A stretch of DNA of 64,000 nt from Gammaproteobacteria bacterium (GTDB lineage Bacteria > Pseudomonadota > Gammaproteobacteria > Magnimaribacterales > AG-339-G14): the NCBI GenBank assembly GCA_003331625.1, contig QOPF01000001.1, forward strand, positions 103,474 to 167,473, read 5' to 3'. The notes beneath the pieces are model-generated. The model saw only the letters and a program-made list of their open reading frames with translations. It searched no databases and was not told the origin of the DNA. The translations under genes were made by a program, and so were the position numbers. Below, piece after piece: positions 18,452-28,842 of this stretch; positions within the stretch are counted from its first letter, which is position 1; every line of letters begins with the position of its first letter.

Positions 18452-19228
18452 ATAGATCTTAGTTCCTCCCTTTCCTGTCTTTATTAGATCTACCAAATTA
18501 TCTTTTTTTCTTCCATTTGCTATTCTTACTTCTTTTTTTGTAGTTAAAAATTCTTGCGCAGCTTGAATTTTAGTTCTCATGCCTCCTCTTCCAAAAATGC
18601 CAGATTTGCCAAAAGATATTTTTCCTAAATTAAAATTTTTGATATTTAATTTATTAATAAGAACAGCATCCTGATTTTCTTCAGGATTTTTATTAAATAA
18701 ACCCTCTTGATCTGTAAGAATTATTAATTTTTTTGCATCCAACAAAGAGGCTACTTTTCCACTTAACCTATCGTTATCTCCATATTTTATTTCTTCTGTA
18801 GAAATAGAATCATTTTCATTAATAATAGGAATAGCCCCAAGTTTAATAAGATTAAATATGCTTTTTTTTGCATTTTCTGATCGTTTTTTTACCTTAAAAT
18901 CAGAATGACTTAAAAGAACTTGTGCTGCTATTAAATCAAACTTTTTAAACTCATTTTGATAACTATTAACTAATCCTATCTGGCCAGATGCAGATAAAGC
19001 TTGAAGATAATCTATGGAATTAGGTTTTGAAGTTAAATTCCAAATTTTCATACCTTGTGCGATTGCGCCTGACGAAACTAAAACAACTTTAAATTTTTTT
19101 TTATTTAATTGATAAATTTGATTGCAAATAGATTTTATAAACTTCAAATTTGGTCTTCCTGAAGGGAGAGTAGTCAAGCTTGAGCCTACTTTTATGACAA
19201 TTAAGTCTGAAGAATTAATTTTGCTCAT
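18443..19228 (-). CDS. proB: Glutamate 5-kinase, short form without PUA domain
   Basis: A 261-residue glutamate 5-kinase for the first step of proline synthesis. It contains the amino-acid-kinase domain: VIKVGSSL near the N-terminus, LVSSGAIAQGM (about 50-60), INENDSISTEEIKYGDND (about 136-153) and a C-terminal KSGIFGRGGMRTKIQAA. The roughly 100-residue C-terminal PUA domain of E. coli ProB (367 residues) is absent. It overlaps obgE by 14 bases, in the rplU-rpmA-obgE-proB order typical of pseudomonads. Confidence 0.94.
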   Translation of the reverse strand: MSKINSSDLIVIKVGSSLTTLPSGRPNLKFIKSICNQIYQLNKKKFKVVLVSSGAIAQGMKIWNLTSKPNSIDYLQALSASGQIGLVNSYQNEFKKFDLIAAQVLLSHSDFKVKKRSENAKKSIFNLIKLGAIPIINENDSISTEEIKYGDNDRLSGKVASLLDAKKLIILTDQEGLFNKNPEENQDAVLINKLNIKNFNLGKISFGKSGIFGRGGMRTKIQAAQEFLTTKKEVRIANGRKKDNLVDLIKTGKGGTKIYLS

Positions 19229-20225
19229 CTTTTAACCTATTTCCAATCACTTCTAATAGCTTTTTTAAACCTTCGCCTGTTATAGATGATACACAAAAGA
19301 CGTTTTTATTATTAAAGATTTTTTCTGCTTGATTTTTAATATCATTTATTTCTTTTTTTGGAATTTTATCTATTTGACTTAAAATTACCCATTGTTCTTT
19401 TTTAATTAATTCGTCATTAAAATTTTTTAATTCTTTATTTATTTCTAAAAAGTCTTGTTCAATCTGATTTAAATTTCCATCTTTAACATCTATTAAATGA
19501 AGTAATATCTTCACTCTGGAAAGATGTTTTAAAAAGCTAATTCCCAAACCAACTCCTTCTGAGGCTCCAGGAATTAACCCAGGTATGTCTGCAACAACAA
19601 AACTTGAATAAGTATTAATTTTTACAACTCCCAAATTTGGGCTTAAGGTTGTAAAAGGATATTCAGCAATTTTTGGTTTTGCTGAAGAGATTTTAGATAT
19701 CAGAGTAGATTTTCCCGCATTTGGCTGTCCTAAAAGGCCTACATCTGCTAAAACCTTCAATTCAAGTCTTATTTTAATAATTTCTCCAGATTTTCCTTCG
19801 GTTATCTTTCTGGGAGCTCTATTTGTTGAAGTTTTAAATCTTGCATTCCCAAGACCACCTTTTCCTCCTCTGGCTACTGTAAATTCATTATTTATAATAG
19901 TCATATCGCAAAGAAGTTCATCCGTTTCTTCATTTATTAGCATTGTTCCAGGAGGAACTTCCAAAGTGGTATCTATGCCATCTTTACCATGCATATTTTT
20001 ACCTTTGCCTTGCCTTCCGTTTTGAGCTTTATATTTCCTTTTTAATTTAAAGTCTTGAAGAGTGTGAAGAGATTCATTTGCAACGAAATTAATATTGCCT
20101 CCTGAGCCTCCATCTCCACCATCTGGACCGCCTCTAGGAATAAATTTTTCTCTACGAAAACTTAGACATCCGTTGCCACCGTCTCCTGAAGAAATTTCGA
20201 TTATTGCTTCATCGATGAAGCGCAT
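19215..20225 (-). CDS. obgE: Ribosome-assembly GTPase ObgE/CgtA
   Basis: A 336-residue Obg GTPase acting in 50S maturation and growth control. The glycine-rich Obg domain (about 1-158) is followed by a G domain with Walker A GQPNAGKST (about 166-174), the PFTTL switch and DIPGLIPGASEG. The poorly conserved acidic C-terminal tail of the E. coli protein is largely missing. It follows rpmA by 4 bp. Confidence 0.97.
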   Translation of the reverse strand: MRFIDEAIIEISSGDGGNGCLSFRREKFIPRGGPDGGDGGSGGNINFVANESLHTLQDFKLKRKYKAQNGRQGKGKNMHGKDGIDTTLEVPPGTMLINEETDELLCDMTIINNEFTVARGGKGGLGNARFKTSTNRAPRKITEGKSGEIIKIRLELKVLADVGLLGQPNAGKSTLISKISSAKPKIAEYPFTTLSPNLGVVKINTYSSFVVADIPGLIPGASEGVGLGISFLKHLSRVKILLHLIDVKDGNLNQIEQDFLEINKELKNFNDELIKKEQWVILSQIDKIPKKEINDIKNQAEKIFNNKNVFCVSSITGEGLKKLLEVIGNRLKDEQN

Positions 20226-20229
20226 GATA

Positions 20230-20490
20230 TTAAGAAATAGTTTCTATATTGACAAACTGTTTTAGGATTTTACCTTTCTTGTTAAAAAAGACTTTTCCAT
20301 TAGTTTTAGCAAATAAAGTATGGTCTTTACCTATACCAACATTTTCACCAGGATGGAATTTGGTACCTCTTTGCCTAACAAGAATTTCTCCAGCTGAAAC
20401 TGATTGGCCGCCATATCTTTTCACGCCAAGTCTCTTAGACTGAGAGTCTCTTCCGTTTCTTGAGCTACCGCCTGCTTTTTTATGAGCCAT
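20230..20490 (-). CDS. rpmA: 50S ribosomal protein L27
   Basis: An 86-residue L27 with the family N-terminus [28 protein letters not shown], whose flexible tail reaches the peptidyl-transferase centre. The start overlaps the rplU 3' end by 11 bases. Confidence 0.98.
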   Translation of the reverse strand: MAHKKAGGSSRNGRDSQSKRLGVKRYGGQSVSAGEILVRQRGTKFHPGENVGIGKDHTLFAKTNGKVFFNKKGKILKQFVNIETIS

Positions 20491-20797
20491 AATTTATTGA
20501 TTCAATTTTTACTTTAGTAAGGTTTTGTCTATGACCTTGTTTTTTTCTGTAATCTTTTCTTCTTTTCATTTTTATAACTGTAATCTTTTTTGATTTTAAG
20601 TGATTAACTACTTTACCTGTAACAATTGCTCCTTCTAATAAAGGTTGTCCAACCTCAAGCTTTCCATCTTTATTGACAGCAAGAACTTCAGAAAATTCAA
20701 CATTTTTACCTTCTTCAACAGAAATTTTTTCCAAAAGAATCTCCTCTCCTTCGGATACTTTATGCTGTTTTCCACCGCTTTTTATTACTGCGTACAT
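20480..20797 (-). CDS. rplU: 50S ribosomal protein L21
   Basis: A 105-residue L21: [17 protein letters not shown] at the start and [21 protein letters not shown] near the end. A TATACT (20826-20831, minus strand) about 30 bases upstream is a likely -10. No clear Shine-Dalgarno is visible. It diverges from fabA. Confidence 0.97.
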   Translation of the reverse strand: MYAVIKSGGKQHKVSEGEEILLEKISVEEGKNVEFSEVLAVNKDGKLEVGQPLLEGAIVTGKVVNHLKSKKITVIKMKRRKDYRKKQGHRQNLTKVKIESINYGS

Positions 20798-20883
20798 TGT
20801 TATAAATTACAAAATAGAAACGAATAGTATAGGATAAAGTCTTTCCTCGCAATCTTTAAGAAAAGTGGAATAATAACTAGAAT

Positions 20884-21405
20884 ATGGATTTTCAAAATAA
20901 AAATAACTTCTCAAAAGAAGACCTTGTTAAATGTTCAGACGGTAAACTATTTGGTCCTAAAAATGGAAGATTGCCAAATAATGAAATGCTTATGATGGAT
21001 AGAATTATTGAGATAAATGATTCTGGAGGAGAATATGAAAAAGGTAAAATACATGGGGAGCTAGATATAAGACCCGATCTTTGGTTTTTTGATTGTCACT
21101 TTTCATCAGATCCTGTTATGCCTGGCTGCTTGGGCTTGGATGCAATGTGGCAGTTATTGGGGTTCTATCTTTTATGGGAAGGAAATGATGGAATTGGAAG
21201 AGCTTTAGGTTCCGGACAAGTAAAATTTTATGGTCAAGTGTTACCAAAGGCTAAACTTGTTGAATATAAAATTAGTATTAAAAAAATAAGAAAACAAAAG
21301 CTTGTAATAGGATTTGCTGATGGGTTAATGCTTGTTGATGGAAAAGAAATTTATTCTGCCAAGGACTTAAGAGTAGGATTATTCGAAGATCCACAAAACT
21401 TTTAA
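20884..21405 (+). CDS. fabA: 3-hydroxydecanoyl-ACP dehydratase/isomerase
   Basis: A 173-residue FabA, which dehydrates 3-hydroxydecanoyl-ACP and isomerises the product to the cis-3 alkene, starting unsaturated fatty acid synthesis. The active-site stretch [20 protein letters not shown] places catalytic His at 72 and Asp at 86. It is followed 4 bp later by fabB, giving the complete anaerobic unsaturated fatty-acid branch. Confidence 0.97.
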   Translation: MDFQNKNNFSKEDLVKCSDGKLFGPKNGRLPNNEMLMMDRIIEINDSGGEYEKGKIHGELDIRPDLWFFDCHFSSDPVMPGCLGLDAMWQLLGFYLLWEGNDGIGRALGSGQVKFYGQVLPKAKLVEYKISIKKIRKQKLVIGFADGLMLVDGKEIYSAKDLRVGLFEDPQNF

Positions 21406-21409
21406 TGCG

Positions 21410-22633
21410 ATGAAAATTAAAAGAGCTGTCGTAACTGGAATGGGGTCTATATCTTGCATAGGAAATACTTTGGAAGATATATCTAATTCTCTTAAAAGTG
21501 GAAAATCAGGTATTTCAATTAATGAAGAATATGAAAACTTAGGTTTTAGAAGCAAAGTTTCAGGTTCAGTAAATATAAGCCTTAAAGAAAAAATAGATAG
21601 GAAATTGTTTAGATTTATGGGGGAAGCAGCTGCTTATTCCTATCTTAGCGCAACAGACGCGATAAAAGACGCAAGTTTACCAGAGGAGATATTTAATTCT
21701 GACAGGGTTGGGGTAATAGCTGGTTCTGGAGGTGCATCTTCAAGAAGTCAGGTAGAGGCTGCAGATATTATCAGGAGTAAAGGAGTTAAAAGAGTTGGTC
21801 CTTATAGAGTAACTCAAACAATGGGAAGTACTGTTTCAGCCTGTCTTGCTACTTCTTTAAAAATAAAGGGTATAAACTTTTCAATATCTTCTGCTTGTTC
21901 GACAAGTGCGCATTGTATTGGGTCAGCTTGGGAACAAATCCAGCTCGGAAATCAAGATGTAGTGATTGCTGGCGGTGCAGAAGATGAACACTGGACTCAG
22001 TCTGGATTATTTGATGCTATGGGTGCCCTGTCTGCCAACTTTAATGACGTACCTTCCGAAGCATCTAGGCCTTTTGATCAAAGTAGAGATGGATTTGTTA
22101 TTTCTGGAGGTGGAGGAATAATAATCGTTGAAGAGCTAGAACACGCTCTTAAAAGAAAAGCAAAAATTTATGCTGAAATTAAAGGCTACGCAGCTACTTC
22201 AGATGGAGATGATATGGTTGCTCCTTCAGGTGAAGGTGCTAGAAACTGTATGAAAAAAGCCTTACAAATGAGTGGAATAAGCAAAATAGATTATTTAAAT
22301 GCTCATGGAACTTCAACTCCTGCCGGAGATCCTATAGAGCTTGAAGCTATAAAAGCTGTCTTTAAAAATGATATTCCTATTGTAAGCTCAACTAAATCTT
22401 TAACAGGCCACACTCTTGGAGCGGCTGGAGTACAGGAATGTATTTATAGTATTTTAATGATGAACGAGAGTTTCATTGCAGGAAATAAAAATCTTTCTAA
22501 TCCAATACCAGAAGCAAGTGAAATAAATATCCCTCCTACTAAAATCGATAAAGATTTTGATTCCTTTATAACAAATAGTTTCGGTTTTGGAGGCACCAAC
22601 GCAAGTTTAGTTCTTGCTAAATATAATGATTAA
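21410..22633 (+). CDS. fabB: 3-oxoacyl-ACP synthase I
   Basis: A 407-residue KAS I condensing enzyme. The nucleophile is Cys163 in [12 protein letters not shown], and the two catalytic histidines lie in [11 protein letters not shown] and [13 protein letters not shown]. Together with fabA it elongates the cis-unsaturated intermediate. The pairing with fabA argues for FabB rather than FabF. Its 3' end overlaps the opposing ssb by 4 bases. Confidence 0.97.
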   Translation: MKIKRAVVTGMGSISCIGNTLEDISNSLKSGKSGISINEEYENLGFRSKVSGSVNISLKEKIDRKLFRFMGEAAAYSYLSATDAIKDASLPEEIFNSDRVGVIAGSGGASSRSQVEAADIIRSKGVKRVGPYRVTQTMGSTVSACLATSLKIKGINFSISSACSTSAHCIGSAWEQIQLGNQDVVIAGGAEDEHWTQSGLFDAMGALSANFNDVPSEASRPFDQSRDGFVISGGGGIIIVEELEHALKRKAKIYAEIKGYAATSDGDDMVAPSGEGARNCMKKALQMSGISKIDYLNAHGTSTPAGDPIELEAIKAVFKNDIPIVSSTKSLTGHTLGAAGVQECIYSILMMNESFIAGNKNLSNPIPEASEINIPPTKIDKDFDSFITNSFGFGGTNASLVLAKYND

Positions 22634-23076
22634 AAAGGAATATCTTCGTCATCCCAAGGAACCTTTTCTTCTTCTGAAATTTGAGATGATTGATTTGCAA
22701 CATCATTGTCCTGAGTTTGTTGATTCATGTCTCCTCTAGAGCTTAGCATTTGCATTTCTCTGGCAACAATTTCAGTTCTGAATTTTTTTTCACCAGTGTT
22801 TTTATCTTCCCAGCTATTAGTTCTTAATTGGCCTTCAACATAAACTTTTGAACCTTTTTTCAAGTATTGCTCAACAATTTCAGCAAGTCTGTTAAAGAAA
22901 ACTATCCTATGCCATTCGGTTTGTTCTACAAGCTCTCCAGAATTTTTATCTTTCCAACTATTAGAAGTTGCAATAGAAACGTTAGCAATAGGAACTCCTC
23001 CAGCTGTATATCTAACTTCAGGATCTTGGCCTAAATTTCCAAGTAATATAACCTTATTTATTCCACTTTGAGCCAT
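22630..23076 (-). CDS. ssb: Single-stranded DNA-binding protein
   Basis: A 148-residue SSB. The OB fold opens with [20 protein letters not shown], and a Gln/Asn-rich linker leads to the acidic tip PWDDEDIPF that recruits repair and replication partners. It diverges from uvrA, a conserved pairing. The 55-bp gap between them contains no LexA-type box. Confidence 0.97.
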   Translation of the reverse strand: MAQSGINKVILLGNLGQDPEVRYTAGGVPIANVSIATSNSWKDKNSGELVEQTEWHRIVFFNRLAEIVEQYLKKGSKVYVEGQLRTNSWEDKNTGEKKFRTEIVAREMQMLSSRGDMNQQTQDNDVANQSSQISEEEKVPWDDEDIPF

Positions 23077-23093
23077 AATTGTTTTCTGATAAG

Positions 23094-23109
23094 TTAGTCT
23101 ATTAGTCTA
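23094..23109. repeat. Tandem 8-bp repeat between ssb and uvrA
   Basis: TTAGTCTA occurs twice in direct tandem (23094-23101 and 23102-23109) in the shared promoter region of ssb and uvrA. It could be an operator or chance in AT-rich DNA. The E. coli SOS consensus CTGT-N8-ACAG is not present. Confidence 0.45.
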
Positions 23110-23131
23110 ATCTAAATTAAAAATTAAACAA

Positions 23132-25936
23132 ATGAAATTTATCCGCGTTAAAGGCGCTAAACAACACAATCTAAAAAATATAGACATAGATATACCTCGA
23201 GATAAATTAACTGTGATTACTGGATTATCTGGCTCAGGAAAATCTTCTTTAGCATTTGATACTCTTTATGCAGAAGGTCAGAGAAGATATGTAGAATCGC
23301 TTTCAGCTTATGCAAGACAGTTTCTCTCTGTTATGGATAAACCAGAAGTAGATACTATAGAAGGACTTTCTCCTGCAATTGCGATTGAGCAAAAGTCTAC
23401 TTCCCACAACCCTAGATCTACAGTTGGGACTGTTACAGAGATCTATGATTATCTTAGGTTGCTTTACTCAAGGTCTGGTTCTGCCAAATGTTTAGAGCAT
23501 AATATTTCTCTTGAAGGTCAAACAATTGATCAGATTTCTGAAAAAATATTGAAAAAATTTGCTAAAAAAAGAATTCTTATTTTGGCTCCTCTTTTAAAAG
23601 AGCAAAAAGGAGAGCATTTGAATCTTTTCAGTGATTTGTTAATGAAAGGATATGTAAGAGTTTCGGTAAATGGGATTATCTATGATTTAAATGATCAAAT
23701 TAAACTTGAAAAAAATAAAAAACACTCTATTTCAATAGTTGTAGATAGGCTTTCCGTTGTGTCTAATAATAATAGTCGCTTAATTCAGTCCTTAGAAACT
23801 TGTATAACAGAGTCAAATGGACTCGTTGAGATTTTAGATATGGATGATGAATCTATAAATGATTCTTACTCTACTAAAATGGCATGTCCTAAATGTGGCT
23901 TCAGTATCCAAGAGTTAGAACCAAGATTGTTTTCTTTTAATAGCCCTTCGGGAGCATGTTCATCTTGTGATGGGCTAGGATATAAATCTAAAATAGATTT
24001 ATCTAAATTAATTCTCAGACCAGAGTTGAGTCTTAACCAAGGAGCAATAAAGGATTGGGATGCTAGTCATACATATCATAATCAATACTTACTAAATAGA
24101 GTAAGTAACACTATTGGATTTTCTCTTGATACGCCATTTGAAAACTTAACCGACAAAGAGCAAGAAATTATTCTGTACGGTTCAACTGAAGAAATTAATT
24201 TTAGTTATGTTTCAAAAAGGGGTTTTAAAAGAGAAATTTATAAGCCTTTTGAAGGCATTGTTAATAACATCGAAAGAAGACTTAGTGATACAGATTCTAA
24301 TTTTAGAAGAGATTATTATGCTAAGTTCATGACTAATACGTTTTGTGATGAATGTGAAGGTACAAGACTAAACTTAGAAGCAAGAAGTGTATTTATAAAT
24401 AATTTTTCTCTTCCTGAAATTGTAAGTATGACAATAGATGATTCTCTAGAATTTTTCAGCAATCTCTCAATTCCTGGTGTTAAAGGTGAAATAGCTCTTA
24501 AGATCATTAAAGAAATAAAAGAAAGACTTAATTTCCTTTCAGATGTTGGCTTAAATTACTTAACTCTTTCTAGAAGTGCAGAAACTTTGAGTGGTGGCGA
24601 AGCACAGAGAATAAGACTCGCATCACAAATAGGTGCTGGTTTAGTTGGAGTTACTTATATTCTAGATGAGCCCTCAATTGGGCTTCACCAAAGAGATAAT
24701 AAAAAGCTTCTCTCTACACTTAAAAGGCTAAAGGAACTTGGTAATACCGTTATTGTTGTGGAACATGATCAAGAAACTATTGAGGAAGCAGATCATATTA
24801 TAGATATTGGGCCAAAAGCTGGGGTGCACGGTGGCGAAGTTTGCTTTTCGGGAAATATTAATGATCTGAAAAAGGCAACAAATTCTCTAACTTCAAAATA
24901 TGTTTTTGGCAAAAAGAAAATTCAAATTAATAAAAAAAATAAGATAGAAGATAAGGGTATGATAAAAATTTCTGGTTGTTCTGGAAATAACTTAAAAAAA
25001 GTTAACTTAGAAATTCCCTTAGGAAATATCATTGCAATTACAGGTGTGTCAGGTTCTGGCAAATCAACATTGATTAATCAAACTCTTTATCCTGCCTTAT
25101 CAAATAAATTAAACAAAAGTTCGTTAAAAACAGAACCTTTTGAAGTGATTGAGGGAATAGACCTTATAGATAAAGTTATAGAAATTAGTCAAAGTCCCAT
25201 AGGTAGAACTCCTAGATCAAACCCGGTTACTTACACAGGAATTTTTACTCCGATAAGAGAATTATTTGCAGGAACACAAGAAGCAAGGTCTAAAGGATAT
25301 AAACCCGGAAGATTCAGTTTCAATGTAAAAGGTGGAAGATGTGAAGCCTGTGAAGGTGATGGAATGATAAAGGTTGAAATGCATTTTTTACCCGATGTTT
25401 ATGTTAAATGTGATGTTTGTGATGGTCAAAGATACAATAGTGAAACCCTAACTATTCGATATAAAGGGAAAAATATATCTGAAGTACTTGGTCTTACAGT
25501 AGAGCAAGCGACTGTCTTTTTTCAGGCAGTTCCTAAGATTAAAAAAAAATTAGATACTCTGAATGAGGTTGGTTTAGGTTATTTAAGATTAGGTCAGCCA
25601 GCTACAACTCTATCTGGGGGAGAAGCACAAAGAGTTAAATTGGCTAAAGAATTATCAAAGACATCTACCGGAAGAACTATTTATTTACTTGATGAGCCCA
25701 CTACTGGTTTGCATTTTCATGATGTTCAGTTGCTTATGGACGTTTTACATAAATTAAATTCTCAAGGAAACACCATTGTAGTGATAGAACATAATTTAGA
25801 TGTTATTAAAAATTCTGACTGGATAATTGATATCGGGCCTGAAGGAGGTAATGGTGGAGGGGAAATAGTAGCTGCAGGAATCCTGGATAAAGTATCTAAG
25901 GTCAAAAAATCCTACACAGGAAAATTTCTCAAGTAA
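23132..25936 (+). CDS. uvrA: Excinuclease ABC subunit A
   Basis: A 934-residue UvrA, the damage-recognition ATPase of nucleotide excision repair. It has two ABC ATPase modules, with Walker A GLSGSGKSS (about 31-39) and GVSGSGKST, ABC signatures LSGGEAQRI and LSGGEAQRV, and zinc-finger CxxC pairs at CPKCGF...CSSCDG and CEACEG...CDVCDG. Length is normal for the family. It converges on the ribosomal cluster: only 4 bases lie between its stop and that of rplQ. Confidence 0.98.
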   Translation: MKFIRVKGAKQHNLKNIDIDIPRDKLTVITGLSGSGKSSLAFDTLYAEGQRRYVESLSAYARQFLSVMDKPEVDTIEGLSPAIAIEQKSTSHNPRSTVGTVTEIYDYLRLLYSRSGSAKCLEHNISLEGQTIDQISEKILKKFAKKRILILAPLLKEQKGEHLNLFSDLLMKGYVRVSVNGIIYDLNDQIKLEKNKKHSISIVVDRLSVVSNNNSRLIQSLETCITESNGLVEILDMDDESINDSYSTKMACPKCGFSIQELEPRLFSFNSPSGACSSCDGLGYKSKIDLSKLILRPELSLNQGAIKDWDASHTYHNQYLLNRVSNTIGFSLDTPFENLTDKEQEIILYGSTEEINFSYVSKRGFKREIYKPFEGIVNNIERRLSDTDSNFRRDYYAKFMTNTFCDECEGTRLNLEARSVFINNFSLPEIVSMTIDDSLEFFSNLSIPGVKGEIALKIIKEIKERLNFLSDVGLNYLTLSRSAETLSGGEAQRIRLASQIGAGLVGVTYILDEPSIGLHQRDNKKLLSTLKRLKELGNTVIVVEHDQETIEEADHIIDIGPKAGVHGGEVCFSGNINDLKKATNSLTSKYVFGKKKIQINKKNKIEDKGMIKISGCSGNNLKKVNLEIPLGNIIAITGVSGSGKSTLINQTLYPALSNKLNKSSLKTEPFEVIEGIDLIDKVIEISQSPIGRTPRSNPVTYTGIFTPIRELFAGTQEARSKGYKPGRFSFNVKGGRCEACEGDGMIKVEMHFLPDVYVKCDVCDGQRYNSETLTIRYKGKNISEVLGLTVEQATVFFQAVPKIKKKLDTLNEVGLGYLRLGQPATTLSGGEAQRVKLAKELSKTSTGRTIYLLDEPTTGLHFHDVQLLMDVLHKLNSQGNTIVVIEHNLDVIKNSDWIIDIGPEGGNGGGEIVAAGILDKVSKVKKSYTGKFLK

Positions 25937-25940
25937 TATA

Positions 25941-26336
25941 TTAAGCTGTTTTCTTTTCTTCGCTAGAATCTTCTTCGACAGTTCTATCAACTAATTCGAT
26001 GAAAGCTATGGGCGCAGAATCGCCTTTACGATATCCAATTTTAATAATTCTAGAATAGCCGCCTGGCCTATCCTTGAACCTCGGACCTAGATTGGTAAAA
26101 AGCTTTGCAACGGCAGACTTATTTCTAATTCTAGAGAAAGCCAGCCTTCTATTGCTAACAGAGTCTTCTTTAGCAAGAGTAATTAAGGGTTCTACAAAAG
26201 TTCTAAGCTCTTTTGCTTTGGGTAAGGTAGTTTTTATTCCTTCGTGCTCAATGAAAGATATCGCTAGGGATTTGAATAGAGCTTTTCTTCTAGCGCTATT
26301 TCTTCCAAAGGTTCTTCCTTTTCTTAAGTTACTCAT
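25941..26336 (-). CDS. rplQ: 50S ribosomal protein L17
   Basis: A 131-residue L17, last gene of the alpha operon and of the whole 29-kb cluster. Typical features are [22 protein letters not shown] and [28 protein letters not shown]. It shares one base with the rpoA stop. No terminator hairpin lies between it and the opposing uvrA. Confidence 0.98.
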   Translation of the reverse strand: MSNLRKGRTFGRNSARRKALFKSLAISFIEHEGIKTTLPKAKELRTFVEPLITLAKEDSVSNRRLAFSRIRNKSAVAKLFTNLGPRFKDRPGGYSRIIKIGYRKGDSAPIAFIELVDRTVEEDSSEEKKTA

Positions 26337-27328
26337 CAGCTTTCTATATTAGAAGGGGGCCAGTTATCAAGTTCTAACCCTAAAGATAATCCTCTAGCAG
26401 CTAAAACATCTTTAATTTCATTGAGAGATTTTCTCCCTAGATTTGGTGTTTTAAGCAAATCAGATTCTTTTCTGCTCACAAGATCACCAATATAGTAAAT
26501 TTTCTCAACCTTTAAACAATTTGCCGATCTAACAGTAAGCTCAAGCTCATCAACTGGACGAAGCATAATAGGATCTACCGGGGGTATCTCTTCTTCCTCT
26601 TCTTCCTCTGTTTCAAAGCCCAGTTCAGCAAAAGCAATTAGTTGTCTTTGTAAAATAGTAGCAGCAAGTCTTAGGATTTCTTCTGGATCAATTGTTCCAT
26701 TAGTATGAACATCTAAAATAAGCTTATCTAAGTCAGTTCTATTTTCAACTCGAGTATTTTCAACTTGATAAGAGACTCTTTCAATGGGTGAGAAAGAAGC
26801 ATCTAATCTAAGTAAACCAACTTCCTTATTTTCTCCTTCTTCTGTCGCAGAGATGATTACCGGCTCATAGCCTCTTCCTTTTTGAACTTTCAAAGTCATT
26901 TTAATACTTCCATTATCAGCTAAAGTAGCAATTTGATGATTTGGATTAATTATCTCTACTCCAGCAGGTAACTCAAAATCTCCAGCGGTTAATTTTCCCG
27001 CTCCAGTTTTTTCAACAGATAGTTCAGCCTCTTCTACATCCATCATTCTTACAGCGATGCCCTTTAGATTTAAAAGAATATTTATTACATCTTCTGATAC
27101 ACCGTCAATTGTTGAAAACTCGTGTAACACTCCATCTATTTTTGCTTCGATGGCGCAAGAACCTGGAATAGAAGATAAAATTATTCTTCTAAGAGCATTG
27201 CCTAAAGTATGCCCAAAACCCCTCTCTAAGGGCTCTAGTATTATTTTAGAATGATTTTCATTAACCTCTTCCACGATAATTTCTTTAGGAGTTAAAAAAT
27301 CCTTAATAATGTCAAAATTGTCTGTCAT
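26336..27328 (-). CDS. rpoA: RNA polymerase alpha subunit
   Basis: A 330-residue alpha subunit. The N-terminal dimerisation domain includes [27 protein letters not shown] residues, with an acidic linker (about 245-255). The C-terminal DNA-binding domain holds [20 protein letters not shown] and [16 protein letters not shown], keeping the arginine that contacts UP elements and activators. Confidence 0.98.
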   Translation of the reverse strand: MTDNFDIIKDFLTPKEIIVEEVNENHSKIILEPLERGFGHTLGNALRRIILSSIPGSCAIEAKIDGVLHEFSTIDGVSEDVINILLNLKGIAVRMMDVEEAELSVEKTGAGKLTAGDFELPAGVEIINPNHQIATLADNGSIKMTLKVQKGRGYEPVIISATEEGENKEVGLLRLDASFSPIERVSYQVENTRVENRTDLDKLILDVHTNGTIDPEEILRLAATILQRQLIAFAELGFETEEEEEEEIPPVDPIMLRPVDELELTVRSANCLKVEKIYYIGDLVSRKESDLLKTPNLGRKSLNEIKDVLAARGLSLGLELDNWPPSNIES

Positions 27329-27353
27329 AAGTTCCTCAAATATTAATAATTGT

Positions 27354-27974
27354 TTACCTTGAATAAAGCTCTACTATGTAGTTTTCATTTATCTCGCTAC
27401 TAAGTAAATCTCTCGTCGGTAAATTTTTAAGAATTCCAGTAAATTTAGCTCTATCTACCGAAACCCATTCACATTCTTCTCTTTGATCGCTTAAAGACAA
27501 AGCTTGTGTAATTCTTTTTTGTGATTGAGATTTTTCTACAATCGAAATTTCATCACCTTCATTGACTTGAAAAGACGGGATGTTTGTTAGTTTTCCGTTT
27601 ACTGCTATTGATTTATGACTTACTAATTGTCTTGCTTCAGCTCTTGTTGAGGCGAAGCCAAATCTATAAACAACATTATCAAGCCTTGATTCTAAGAATA
27701 AAAGTAAGTTTGTACCAGTTTCTCCTTTTTGACGAGCTGCTCTTTTATAGTAGTTTCTGAACTGTTTTTCTAGAACTCCGTATATTCTTTTTACTTTTTG
27801 CTTCTCTCTCAATTGCATCCCGTAGTCGGAAAGTCTGCTTCTTCTTAACCCTTGTGCACCAGGAGGATTTTCTGATCTTGCTTTTGATTCGTAAGATCTA
27901 TATCCACTTTTAAGCTGCAGATCTGTTCCTTCTCTTCTAGAAAGCTTTATTTTAGGTCCGGTATATCTAGCCAT
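27354..27974 (-). CDS. rpsD: 30S ribosomal protein S4
   Basis: A 206-residue S4, a primary 16S rRNA binder and, in E. coli, repressor of this operon. The opening [19 protein letters not shown] and the S4 domain [32 protein letters not shown] (about 95-127) are clear. No extra leader for S4 autoregulation is seen, since rpsM overlaps rpmJ upstream. Confidence 0.98.
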   Translation of the reverse strand: MARYTGPKIKLSRREGTDLQLKSGYRSYESKARSENPPGAQGLRRSRLSDYGMQLREKQKVKRIYGVLEKQFRNYYKRAARQKGETGTNLLLFLESRLDNVVYRFGFASTRAEARQLVSHKSIAVNGKLTNIPSFQVNEGDEISIVEKSQSQKRITQALSLSDQREECEWVSVDRAKFTGILKNLPTRDLLSSEINENYIVELYSR

Positions 27975-27976
27975 AA

Positions 27977-28366
27977 TTAAACTCTTCTCTTTTTAGGTGG
28001 TCGGCATCCATTATGAGGAATAGGAGTAACATCTGATATTTTTGTTATTTTTAAACCGCACCCATTTAAAGCTCTAACGGCTGACTCTCTTCCAGAGCCT
28101 GGACCAGAAACTTCAACTTCTACTTCAGCAAGGCCAAGATTCTTTGCCTGCTCTCCTGCCTTGGATGCTGCTATTTGAGCGGCGAAAGGAGTACTTTTTC
28201 TTGAGCCTTTAAATCCATTAGCTCCAGAACTTGACCAAGCAATAGTATTGCCTTTCTTGTCAGTTATATTGATAATCGTATTATTGAAGGTAGCTAGTAT
28301 GTGAGCAACTCCCTCGCTAGCAACAGATTTTGTTTTTTTAGTTTTTTTTATATTTTCTTTAGCCAT
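27977..28366 (-). CDS. rpsK: 30S ribosomal protein S11
   Basis: A 129-residue S11. I chose the ATG at 28366 ([11 protein letters not shown]), which follows the rpsM stop by one base; an upstream in-frame ATG would lie inside rpsM. The core [16 protein letters not shown] and the end [13 protein letters not shown], with the Asn-Gly known to form isoaspartate in E. coli, are present. Confidence 0.97.
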   Translation of the reverse strand: MAKENIKKTKKTKSVASEGVAHILATFNNTIINITDKKGNTIAWSSSGANGFKGSRKSTPFAAQIAASKAGEQAKNLGLAEVEVEVSGPGSGRESAVRALNGCGLKITKISDVTPIPHNGCRPPKKRRV

Positions 28367-28367
28367 T

Positions 28368-28724
28368 TTATCTTCTAATTGGTTTCCTAGGTCCTTTTCT
28401 AGTTCGAGCATTTGTTTTTGTTCTTTGTCCTCTAACAGGCAATCTTTTTCGATGTCTGATTCCTCTTAGCGTTCCTAAGTCCATAAGTCTTTTAATATTT
28501 GTACTTATCTCTCTTCTTAAATCACCTTCAACAAGAAAATTACCTACTTCTTTTCTTAGTTTTTCAAGGTCTTCGTCATTCAAAGAAGAAATTTTTGTAT
28601 CAAATTTTATACCTGTGGAATCGCAAATTTTTAATGCGGTTGTTTTTCCTATTCCAAAAATATGGGTTAAGGAAACCCAAGCTTGTTTTTTGTCAGGAAT
28701 ATTTACTCCAGCTACCCTTGCCAT
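28368..28724 (-). CDS. rpsM: 30S ribosomal protein S13
   Basis: A 118-residue S13 with [26 protein letters not shown] at the start and the basic tail [21 protein letters not shown] that touches P-site tRNA. Its ATG overlaps the rpmJ stop by one base (TAATG). Confidence 0.98.
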   Translation of the reverse strand: MARVAGVNIPDKKQAWVSLTHIFGIGKTTALKICDSTGIKFDTKISSLNDEDLEKLRKEVGNFLVEGDLRREISTNIKRLMDLGTLRGIRHRKRLPVRGQRTKTNARTRKGPRKPIRR

Positions 28725-28840
28725 TATCCTTGCCTCTGTTTGTGTTTAGGATCAGTATTACAAATAACGTAAACAGTGCCTCTTCTTTTTACAAGCTTGC
28801 AATCTTTACAAATTTTCTTAACTGATGCTCTTACTTTCAT
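28724..28840 (-). CDS. rpmJ: 50S ribosomal protein L36
   Basis: A 38-residue L36 read directly from the minus strand: it begins [15 protein letters not shown] and ends PKHKQRQG. The zinc ligands C11, C14, C27 and H33 are in place, so this is the zinc-binding (C+) form. It lies 2 bp after secY and overlaps rpsM by one base. Confidence 0.97.
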   Translation of the reverse strand: MKVRASVKKICKDCKLVKRRGTVYVICNTDPKHKQRQG

Positions 28841-28842
28841 TA

